A stretch of 64,000 bases of DNA, from the NCBI RefSeq assembly GCF_946998835.1, contig NZ_CAMQAZ010000003.1, positions 1-64,000 of the forward strand, written 5' to 3'. A program made the translations under genes and the position numbers. Origin of the DNA: an uncultured Corynebacterium sp. Lineage in GTDB: Bacteria; Actinomycetota; Actinomycetes; Mycobacteriales; Mycobacteriaceae. This document shows, piece by piece, positions 35,274 through 42,707 of the stretch (position 1 is its first letter; the number at the start of each line of letters is the position of its first letter). The notes below the pieces were generated by a model. That model searched no databases. It was not told the DNA's origin and worked only from the letters and a program-made list of their open reading frames with translations.

Positions 35274-36830
35274 CTACTCGGGCTTCGGTGCTTCTTCGGC
35301 ATCCGAATCCTCGACCCAGCCGTAGGTGCGCTCAACAGCACGGTTCCACTGGTGGAACAGGCGGTCGCGTTCTTCGGCTTCCATCTTCGGACGCCACTTC
35401 TTGTCAATCGTGATGTGAGCCTTGACCTCATCCAGGTCGGACCAGAAGCCGATACCGAGACCCGCAGCGTATGCCGCACCAAGAGCCGTAGTTTCAATGT
35501 TGTTCGGGCGCGTGACAGTAACGTCCAGGATGTCGGACTGGAACTGCATCAGGAATTCATTCATGGTCATGCCACCGTCGACGCTCAGCGTCGTAATGTC
35601 CGTGTCCGATTCTGCGACCATAGCGTCGAGGACCTCGCGGGTCTGGTACGCAGCGGCCTCCAGTACGGCGCGGGCAATGTGGTTACGGTTGACAAAGCGG
35701 GTTAGGCCGACAATGACACCGCGGGCATCCGGCTGCCAACGAGGGGCAAACAGACCGGAGAAGGCCGGCACGATGTACACGCCACCGTTGTCCTTGACGC
35801 TCTTTGCCTTGTTCTCGATAGACGCGGCATTCGGAATCATCTGCAGCTCGTCACGCAGCCACTGAACAAGTGCACCACCCATGGAGACAGAGCCCTCGAG
35901 AGCGTAGACCGGCTTCTCATCCTTGATTTGGTAGCAGACGGTGGAGATGAGTCCGTGGTCGGACCACTTCGGCTTCTCGCCAGTATTCATCAGCATGAAC
36001 AGGCCAGTGCCGTAGGTGTTCTTGGTGTCGCCCTCGCCGAAGCACCCCTGACCGAACATGGCAGCCTGCTGGTCGCCGAGGATGCCAGTAATCGGCCGAC
36101 CTGCAAGAGAGCCGCGGGCACGGATACGCCCAAAGTCGCCTACCGACGGTCGGATGTCAGGCAGCATCGACATCGGAATGCCGATTTCGCGGCAAATGTC
36201 CTCATCCCATTCCAGGGTCTTGAGGTCCATGAGGAGAGTGCGGGAGGCGTTGGTGACATCGGTTGCGTGAACTGCATCTTCGCCGTTGTCGCCCTCTGCG
36301 CCACCGGTGAGGTTCCACAGCAGCCAGGTATCGATGGTGCCGAAGAGCAGGTCGCCGGCCTCAGCCTTTTCGCGAGCTCCCTCGACGTTGTCGAGAATCC
36401 AGCGCACCTTTGGTGCGGCCGGGTAGGAGTTGATACGCAGGCCAGTGGTTTCGCGCCAGCGGTCGGGACCTTCGTCACCCATGAGCTCCTTGCAGATCTC
36501 ATTCGTGCGGGTGTCCTGCCACACGATGGCGTTGTAAATCGGCTCGCCAGTGTGCTTGTCCCAGACGACAGTGGTTTCGCGCTGGTTAGTGATACCGATG
36601 GCATCAACATCCTCGGAGGGTATGTCGACGTCTGCGAGAGCTTCGCTGACTACGCGACGGGTGTTTGTCCAAATCTCTTGAGCGTCGTGCTCGACCCAAC
36701 CCTCTTCCGGGAAGATCTGCTTGTGCTCCATTTGAGCGACAGTGACGATTTCTGCTTCATGGTTGAAAATGATGCAGCGGGTGGAAGTGGTTCCCTGGTC
36801 AATGGCGAGGACGTATTTGCTGTGCATCAT
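35274..36830 (-). CDS. glpK: Glycerol kinase
   Basis: A 518-aa FGGY kinase, slightly longer than the usual ~500. Family motifs: AIDQGTTSTRCIIFNH, QRETTVVWDKHTGEP and QDTRT of the substrate site; GDQQAAMFGQGCF; GSVSMGGALVQWLRDEL; SGLFAPRWQPDARGVIVGL; and DGGMTMNEFLMQFQSDILD. It phosphorylates glycerol to glycerol-3-phosphate. It is the last gene of the glpD-glpF-glpK run, 102 bases after glpF, and ends with an acidic tail (DSDAEEAPKPE). Confidence 0.96.
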   Translation of the reverse strand: MMHSKYVLAIDQGTTSTRCIIFNHEAEIVTVAQMEHKQIFPEEGWVEHDAQEIWTNTRRVVSEALADVDIPSEDVDAIGITNQRETTVVWDKHTGEPIYNAIVWQDTRTNEICKELMGDEGPDRWRETTGLRINSYPAAPKVRWILDNVEGAREKAEAGDLLFGTIDTWLLWNLTGGAEGDNGEDAVHATDVTNASRTLLMDLKTLEWDEDICREIGIPMSMLPDIRPSVGDFGRIRARGSLAGRPITGILGDQQAAMFGQGCFGEGDTKNTYGTGLFMLMNTGEKPKWSDHGLISTVCYQIKDEKPVYALEGSVSMGGALVQWLRDELQMIPNAASIENKAKSVKDNGGVYIVPAFSGLFAPRWQPDARGVIVGLTRFVNRNHIARAVLEAAAYQTREVLDAMVAESDTDITTLSVDGGMTMNEFLMQFQSDILDVTVTRPNNIETTALGAAYAAGLGIGFWSDLDEVKAHITIDKKWRPKMEAEERDRLFHQWNRAVERTYGWVEDSDAEEAPKPE

Positions 36831-36932
36831 GGGGGATACTCCTAGCGAAATTGTGTGTAGATGTGAGTTGTGAACTAGCGCTATTTTTTCAGACTCGCGC
36901 TACTTTATTGTGCGGTTGCTCTCATGTTCCCG

Positions 36933-37682
36933 TTACCCGATGGCAAAGGCAAGAGCGCCTGCAGCCACAGCCGCTAGCATCGGTGCGACGATTGGAACCC
37001 ATGCATAGGCCCAGTTCGGATCGCCCTTGCCCTTGATTGGAAGAACGAAAGCGTAGGCCAGACGGGGGCCGAGGTCACGAACCGGGTTGATGGCGTAACC
37101 GGTTGGGGAACCGAGGGAAAGACCAATCGACACAATGATGAACGAGACACCGAAGTAGGTCAGCGGACCAAGCTCGCCGCCAGCTGGGCCGAACAGAATG
37201 AACGACAGCAGAACGAAGGTTGCGATGAACTCAGTGACGGCATTCCAGAAGTTGTTCGGGTGAACCGGTGCGGTGAAGAAGTTGCCGCCTGTTTCGGCAT
37301 TGGCATTGGTTGGGTTGCCGTTGTCGTCGACACCGTTGGCGTCGAAAAGCTGCTTAAACGCGGCCCATGCGAGGATGGCTCCGACGAATGCGCCCAACAG
37401 CTGACCTGCGGCATAGTACGGGACGAGACTCCATTCCAAGCTGCCCTTGACCGCCAGGGCAACGGTTACCGCCGGGTTCAGGTGGCCACCGGATACATCA
37501 GCGATAGATGCACCGGCGAAAACGGCCAAACCCCAACCAAAGGCGATGCCTAGCCATCCGGCATTTGCCGCACGGGTTGTCCGAAGGTTGACAGAGGCAC
37601 AGACTCCGTTACCGAGAAGAATCAAAATTGCGGTTCCGAAAAACTCCCAGAGGAATGCCTGGGATCCTGTGATTGTCTCCAT
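36933..37682 (-). CDS. glpF: Glycerol uptake facilitator (aquaglyceroporin)
   Basis: A 249-aa MIP channel with six TM segments. The first NPA box is in GHLNPAVTVALAV; the second reads INPVRDLGPRLAYA, with Ala replaced by Val but the Asp that marks glycerol channels kept. The loop ANGVDDNGNPTNANAETGG is longer than typical. It lets glycerol cross the membrane for GlpK. Ordered between glpD and glpK on the same strand. Confidence 0.93.
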   Translation of the reverse strand: METITGSQAFLWEFFGTAILILLGNGVCASVNLRTTRAANAGWLGIAFGWGLAVFAGASIADVSGGHLNPAVTVALAVKGSLEWSLVPYYAAGQLLGAFVGAILAWAAFKQLFDANGVDDNGNPTNANAETGGNFFTAPVHPNNFWNAVTEFIATFVLLSFILFGPAGGELGPLTYFGVSFIIVSIGLSLGSPTGYAINPVRDLGPRLAYAFVLPIKGKGDPNWAYAWVPIVAPMLAAVAAGALAFAIG

Positions 37683-37764
37683 GAGATGTAGAAACTCTCT
37701 GTGAGTCGTGACCGGGCAAGGTCACGATGAATCTTGCAACGTAGAATTCTTTAGGTATAAGAAA

Positions 37765-37800
37765 TGCCGGCGAGAAACTATTTTTCGCCGGCACTTTTAT
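37765..37800. terminator. Hairpin between glpD and glpF
   Basis: TGCCGGCGAGAAA (37765-37777) pairs with TTTTTCGCCGGCA (37781-37793), one mismatch, loop CTA, then CTTTTAT. On the minus strand the tail is TTTCTTATACC. It could partly terminate the glpD message so that glpF-glpK also needs its own promoter (inference). Confidence 0.6.
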
Positions 37801-37929
37801 TTCGACCCCATCAGCCCTTTGAAGTGCGAAGCCATTTTTCAAGAAGGAAGCTATTTCGTTGTGGCTACAGCGCTGGTGGCCATTCAGGAGCTAACTCGTA
37901 TGGCCACCTAGGGGAGGGTGGGAAATGAT

Positions 37930-39666
37930 CTAGCGGTCGAGGCTAACGTCTACGTCCGCGCGAGTTTCCACTGCGTGAGCGGCAATCTCGTTAGCGGCCT
38001 TGTCGGTCAGCTCATGCTCAGCTGCCAGGGTTGCTTCGACGCGCTCGATGAAGACCTTGATCTCCTTCTCCATCGTCTCCTTGTCCCAACCCAGAGCCGG
38101 GGCAACCAGCTCTGCGGTGGCCCGGGCACTGTCGACGCCGCGGTGTGCGTACTCCATGGAGACACGCAGGCGGCGCTCCAGGATATCGTCGAGGTGCATT
38201 GCGCCCTCGTGGGTCACTGCGTAGAGGACCTCAGCGCGCATGTACTGCTCAGCGGCCTCCAGTGGCTCGAGCAGGGACTTGTCCTCAGCTGCCGGAGCCA
38301 GAACCTCGTAGATAAGGGAGCCGTAGCGGTTGAGTAGGTGCTCGACCTGCTTCTCGGTGATACCGAACTGCTTGGCCAGCTCTGCCTTCTGGTTGTTCAG
38401 TGCGTGGTAACCATCAGCACCGAGCAGCGGAACATCAGCGGTGACGGACTCCGGTACCTTACGTGGGACATCCTGGACTGCAGCGTCAATGGTGTCGGCG
38501 CCGATGACGCGGTAGGTGGTGTACTTACCGCCTGCGACGGAGACCATGCCCGGAGCAACGTGGGCAACAGCGTGGTTGCGGGAGAGGTTGGTGGTGGAGT
38601 CGGAGTCACCTTCCACCAGCGGACGCAGACCCGAGTAGACGCCGACGATGTCGTCGTAAGTAATCGGACGACGAACCTTGGCGTTGACGTGATCGAGGAT
38701 GTAGTCGATGTCAGCGCGGGTAGCTGCTGGGTTGGCCAGGTTCATGGTCCAGTCAGTGTCGGTGGTACCGATGATCCAGTACTCACCCCACGGGATAACG
38801 AACAGGACGGACTTCTCGGTCACGAAGGTCATTGCCACCGAGCCCTCGAGAGCGGACTTCGGAATAACGATGTGGACACCCTTGGAGGTGTGGACGCGGA
38901 ACTTGCCGGTCACTCCTGCCAGCTTCTCAATCTCATCGGACCAAATGCCAGTGGCGTTGACAAAAACGTTGCCGCGGATGGTGGTGGTAGCGCCAGTGTC
39001 GGTGTCAAGGAGCTTTGCACCGACGATGCGCTCGCCTTCCTTGACGAAGTCGACGACCTGAGTGGAGGTGCGGACATCAGCGCCGAAGTGAGCAGCGGTG
39101 CGCAGGACGGTCATGGTGTGACGGGCATCGTCAACCAGAGTGTCGTAGTAACGAACACCGCCGACCACAGCGTCTTCCTTCAGACCCGGAGCCTGCTTCA
39201 GGGTTCCCTTGCGGGAGTAGTGCTTCTGCATCGGAACCTGCTTAGCGCCACCCATGACGTCGTAAAGGAAGAAGCCGGATGCCATGAACGGGCGCTCCCA
39301 CACACGGTGAGTCAGTGGGAAGACGAAGCGCAGTGGCTTGACCAGGTGCGGTGCCAAGTGGGACATGGACAGTTCGCGCTCGCGCAGGGATTCGGCAACC
39401 AGGCGGAAGTCCAGCATCTGCAGGTAACGCAGACCGCCGTGGAACATCTTGGAGGAGCGGCTGGAGGTACCGCCTGCGAAGTCGCGGGTTTCAATGACTG
39501 CAGTCTTCAAACCACGGGTAGCAGCATCGAGCGCAGCGCCAGCGCCTACGGAACCGCCGCCGATAATGACGACGTCGTATTGCTCGTTACCGAATTTCTC
39601 CCAGGTCTTTTCGTGCTGTTCCTTGTTGAGAACGGCAGAGGGGGCGAGAGATGAAGAGGACGACAT
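37930..39666 (-). CDS. glpD: Aerobic glycerol-3-phosphate dehydrogenase
   Basis: A 578-aa FAD enzyme that oxidises glycerol-3-phosphate to dihydroxyacetone phosphate and feeds electrons to the quinone pool at the membrane. N-terminal dinucleotide-binding site VVIIGGGSVGAGAALDAATRG, then DFAGGTSSRSSKMFHGGLRYL, a substrate/flavin motif, TSKGVHIVIPKSAL, and GGKYTTYRVIGADTIDAAV near the C-terminal flavin fold. The final ~120 residues form the C-terminal DAO_C domain. It leads the glp set; the promoter region upstream contains an inverted repeat. Confidence 0.96.
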   Translation of the reverse strand: MSSSSSLAPSAVLNKEQHEKTWEKFGNEQYDVVIIGGGSVGAGAALDAATRGLKTAVIETRDFAGGTSSRSSKMFHGGLRYLQMLDFRLVAESLRERELSMSHLAPHLVKPLRFVFPLTHRVWERPFMASGFFLYDVMGGAKQVPMQKHYSRKGTLKQAPGLKEDAVVGGVRYYDTLVDDARHTMTVLRTAAHFGADVRTSTQVVDFVKEGERIVGAKLLDTDTGATTTIRGNVFVNATGIWSDEIEKLAGVTGKFRVHTSKGVHIVIPKSALEGSVAMTFVTEKSVLFVIPWGEYWIIGTTDTDWTMNLANPAATRADIDYILDHVNAKVRRPITYDDIVGVYSGLRPLVEGDSDSTTNLSRNHAVAHVAPGMVSVAGGKYTTYRVIGADTIDAAVQDVPRKVPESVTADVPLLGADGYHALNNQKAELAKQFGITEKQVEHLLNRYGSLIYEVLAPAAEDKSLLEPLEAAEQYMRAEVLYAVTHEGAMHLDDILERRLRVSMEYAHRGVDSARATAELVAPALGWDKETMEKEIKVFIERVEATLAAEHELTDKAANEIAAHAVETRADVDVSLDR

Positions 39667-39762
39667 TTTCCAATCCTTCCCGGTGTGGGCGTTGTATTTC
39701 GTCGAAGAGAATTTCTCGGTTCACGGCTCACGTTAACAAAAAATGCGCCCATTCGTGAGCGC

Positions 39763-39775
39763 TAACCTACGGTTA
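39763..39775. promoter_or_regulatory. Short palindrome upstream of glpD
   Basis: TAACC-TAC-GGTTA (39763-39775), a perfect 5-bp inverted repeat with 3-nt spacer, lies ~100 bases upstream of the glpD start and inside CTAACCTACGGTTACGTAG. It resembles a regulator-binding palindrome. Which protein binds is unknown. Confidence 0.4.
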
Positions 39776-40027
39776 CGTAGATATAAACAAAGGTCTGAAA
39801 AGGCCAGCGAAAGGCATTGAAGCTACTATTCATATAGTCCCAGGTAGGGGCTATAATTTTAGAATTTTCCTATTTTTATCACCGGAGACGAGGGCTGTTA
39901 GAAATACCCCCATGATGGGGTAGCAAAAGGCTGGTAGTGCACGCAATGCATGCAGGGGCGGCGACTGCCGGTCGTATCGGCTGTTACACACGACTATTGA
40001 CCTGTAACGACCTTTATTCGCGGGCAA
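39776..40027. other. Intergenic region between glpD and the acyltransferase gene
   Basis: No gene fits. It holds the divergent promoters and a small hairpin-like palindrome, TACCCC near 39906 with GGGGTA near 39916 around CATGAT. No further signal could be placed. Confidence 0.35.
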
Positions 40028-40060
40028 CAGATACCGATGCAGATACCGATGCAGATACCA
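40028..40060 (+). repeat. 12-nt tandem repeat before the acyltransferase gene
   Basis: CAGATACCGATG (40028-40039) is repeated exactly at 40040-40051, followed by a partial copy CAGATACCA at 40052-40060. It lies ~50 bases upstream of the likely start codon; it may be in the mRNA leader. Confidence 0.7.
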
Positions 40061-40108
40061 GCACATATTGCCCCGCTAAGGGGTGCGAAAGATTGTAGAG
40101 TAAAGGTC

Positions 40109-41800
40109 ATGTTCAAGGATCCTGTGTACTTAACGATTATCGGATTGGCGCGCACCGTCTTCTTTGCCCAAGGTTTGAAGTTCACCGTTAAGGGCTGGGA
40201 AAACGTACCGAAGGATTCTGGCGCCGTGGTGGTTACTAACCACACCGGATACATGGACTTCACCTATGTCGGTCTTCCCTTCCGCAAGTACCGTCGTTAC
40301 GTGCGCTTCATGGCGAAGAAAGAGGTCTTCGACCATTCCATTGCAGGGCCAATCATGCGCGCTTGTAAGCACATTCCGGTCGACCGCACCGACGGCTCGA
40401 AGTCTTTCGAAGAGGCCTGCAAGAAGCTGGAAAAAGACGAGTTGGTAGGTATCTTCCCGGAGTCGACTATCTCGCGCAGTTTCGAGGTCAAGAATTTGAA
40501 GTCCGGCGCAGTGCGTATGGCGCAGCGCACCGGCAAGCCCATCATCCCCGTGCTGATTGTGGGATCCCAGCGCGTGTGGACGAAGGGACACCCCAAGCAT
40601 CTCGGCCGTAGCAATACTCCGATTCACATTTCGGTTTTGCCGCCGTGGTACCCGGAGGGAGATCCGGTAGAGGAAACGGAGAAGCTGCACGAAATCATGG
40701 ATCAGGGCGTTCGTCAGCTCTGGGACGAGTACGCAGCTGAAGAAGGGCCACTGCCGAAGGGCGCCTACTGGGTACCGGCACGTCTAGGCGGTGGCGCGCC
40801 GACTTTCGAAGAGGCCCAAGCAGAAGACCTCAAGGTCGAAGAAGAGCGTCAGCGCATCCGTCGTTTGCGCAGTGACCTGGCCGCATTTAAGGACAAGCTG
40901 GCTGAGTCGGCACGTGAATTTGCTGATAACGCACGTGAATTCGGCGATAAGACGAAGCAGCAGTTCACAGGAGCTTCGCAGACGATGACTCAAACGATGA
41001 GCGCGGAGTCCGCTCGCGCTAAGGAACAGACAACCGCGATGCTCGCACAGCTGCGTCAGTCTGTGGAGCAGATGGCCGATGAAGTCGTCGCCGGCGCCAA
41101 GGAAAGTAAGGATTCCGTTCGCGCTGCCACGGATTCGATGCGCGTGACGTTCCGCGAAACGTATGTGCAGTTGGAGAAGGCTTCCGCCTCCGGCGCTGAG
41201 CTGACACAACAGAGCGTCTACCGTCTCATCGGCCAGTCGAAGATGATCCGCGACAAGCTGCCACAGCGCCTGAACAAGCTCATCACCGCTAAACCGGAGA
41301 CGTTTATCTTCGATTACTCCGTTTCGCTTGCCGACGATGCGGGCAACATCAGCGAAGAAACCTTGAACGCCTTGCAGCAGCTCGGTGATGACGGCGCCAC
41401 AATCGTCGTCCTGCATGAGCCGGGGGATAAGCCGGACTTGTCGGCTTTGGAATGCGCTGACCTGCAGGTTGTGGAACTGCCGGAGGACGCCAGCAAGCTG
41501 GATGTGACCAATGCGGTAGTGACGACCCTGCGCAAGCAGGCTCGCGGGGAAGAGACCGCGATGCTTTTTGCGGCTCGCTCGAACTTTGAAGAGGCCACGC
41601 AGCGCGTCGGTATGCCAGTTGTTATGGCCGATGCAGATTGGCCTCTGCTGAAGACTGCGGACTGGGTCATCGACACCGTCGAGCACGGGGGAGTGGCTGC
41701 GACGCTGCAGTTGTTGCACGAACGGTTCAGTGACAATGCGGAGGATGCCCACGGTAAGGCTGACAACTCTGGCGATGACAACGCTGAGGACGGCAAGTAA
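40109..41800 (+). CDS. 1-acylglycerol-3-phosphate acyltransferase family, long C-terminal extension
   Basis: About 563 aa. The N-terminal ~240 residues are a PlsC-type acyltransferase: NHTGYMD (the HX4D catalytic motif) and FPESTISRSFE. A long coiled-coil, Glu/Lys/Ala-rich region (about 250-400: EEERQRIRRLRSDLAAFKDK, then AKESKDSVRAATDSMRV) follows, and a final alpha/beta-like domain (VSLADDAGNISEETLNAL ... VVLHEPGDKPDLS ... MPVVMADADWPLLKTAD). The start is taken at ATG 40109 with AAAGG upstream; ATG 40037 would add a repeat-encoded leader. The fused C-terminus is unusual for PlsC proteins. It acts in phospholipid or lipoglycan synthesis. The HAD gene follows six bases later. Confidence 0.82.
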   Translation: MFKDPVYLTIIGLARTVFFAQGLKFTVKGWENVPKDSGAVVVTNHTGYMDFTYVGLPFRKYRRYVRFMAKKEVFDHSIAGPIMRACKHIPVDRTDGSKSFEEACKKLEKDELVGIFPESTISRSFEVKNLKSGAVRMAQRTGKPIIPVLIVGSQRVWTKGHPKHLGRSNTPIHISVLPPWYPEGDPVEETEKLHEIMDQGVRQLWDEYAAEEGPLPKGAYWVPARLGGGAPTFEEAQAEDLKVEEERQRIRRLRSDLAAFKDKLAESAREFADNAREFGDKTKQQFTGASQTMTQTMSAESARAKEQTTAMLAQLRQSVEQMADEVVAGAKESKDSVRAATDSMRVTFRETYVQLEKASASGAELTQQSVYRLIGQSKMIRDKLPQRLNKLITAKPETFIFDYSVSLADDAGNISEETLNALQQLGDDGATIVVLHEPGDKPDLSALECADLQVVELPEDASKLDVTNAVVTTLRKQARGEETAMLFAARSNFEEATQRVGMPVVMADADWPLLKTADWVIDTVEHGGVAATLQLLHERFSDNAEDAHGKADNSGDDNAEDGK

Positions 41801-41806
41801 TTCGCC

Positions 41807-42640
41807 GTGACCGAGAGACTACATCCACTACTCGTGGCTTCGGATATTGACGGAACTTTCATTGACTCCCGGGAACGGGTGACTCCGCGTCTGCGTCAGG
41901 CTGTCGCACGGATGCTACGCCGCGGCACCCCGCTGGTGTTGGCTACGGGAAGGCCCGCTCGCTGGTTGCAGCCAGTGCTCGAGCAGCTTCCGGTTCGGCC
42001 ACTGTGTGTCTGCGCTAATGGCGCGGTGATTTATGACTCCAGTCGTGATGAAATGGTCGCCGCTAATACGTTGAAGCCGGAGACGCTGCGATACGTCGTA
42101 AAGCGTGCGCGCGAAGCGACGCGGTCCATCGGCGGAATTGGTATTGCGGCTGAGCGCGCTGGGACATCGGCGAACGATGCCATCGATGAGCTCTTCGTGG
42201 TGGCACCGTCCTATGACCATGCGTGGGAATCGGACGAGCACGGTGAGCTTGCTGAAGATGCCGTGCTTTCGGAGCCCGCGACGAAGCTCCTATTGCGTAA
42301 CTCCGATGTGAACAGTGCGCAGCTATTCGAGCTGGTTGCCCCTGCAATTGATGCAAGCCTCGCGCACGTGACGTACTCCATGCCTGACGGGCTGTTGGAG
42401 GTGTCCGCGCCGGGTGTGACCAAGCGCGCCGGGCTGGAATACGTGGCTGAATTGGTCGGCGCAACCGCGAAAGATGTGGTTTGCTTCGGCGATATGCCGA
42501 ACGATATTGAGATGTTGTCGTGGGCGGGCACGGGCGTAGCAATGGGCAACGCGGCCGACAACGTCAAGGAGATTGCAGACGAAATCACCGCCACCAATGA
42601 TGATGACGGTGTTGCTCGTGTGTTGGAGCGCTGGTTCTAG
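41807..42640 (+). CDS. HAD family hydrolase (Cof type)
   Basis: A 277-aa HAD phosphatase of the Cof/IIB class, starting at GTG 41807. Motif I is VASDIDGTFIDSRE; motif II/III are VLATGRP and TKRAGLEYVAEL; motif IV is CFGDMPNDIEMLSWAGTGVAMGNA. The Cap domain lies between. It dephosphorylates sugar phosphates or nucleotide-like molecules. It is six bases behind the acyltransferase gene and probably co-transcribed; a link to lipid synthesis is not shown. Confidence 0.9.
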   Translation: MTERLHPLLVASDIDGTFIDSRERVTPRLRQAVARMLRRGTPLVLATGRPARWLQPVLEQLPVRPLCVCANGAVIYDSSRDEMVAANTLKPETLRYVVKRAREATRSIGGIGIAAERAGTSANDAIDELFVVAPSYDHAWESDEHGELAEDAVLSEPATKLLLRNSDVNSAQLFELVAPAIDASLAHVTYSMPDGLLEVSAPGVTKRAGLEYVAELVGATAKDVVCFGDMPNDIEMLSWAGTGVAMGNAADNVKEIADEITATNDDDGVARVLERWF

Positions 42641-42707
42641 CTGATCTTGCGGTTATTTACCGCGCCAGCTAGCTGACCAGCGCTCCGACAGTGGCTGCCT
42701 TCAGCGT

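Noticed and set aside
37930..39654. Long plus-strand frames antisense to glpD (up to 438 codons)
   Set aside because: Shadows of glpD caused by codon bias; no ribosome site or protein family.
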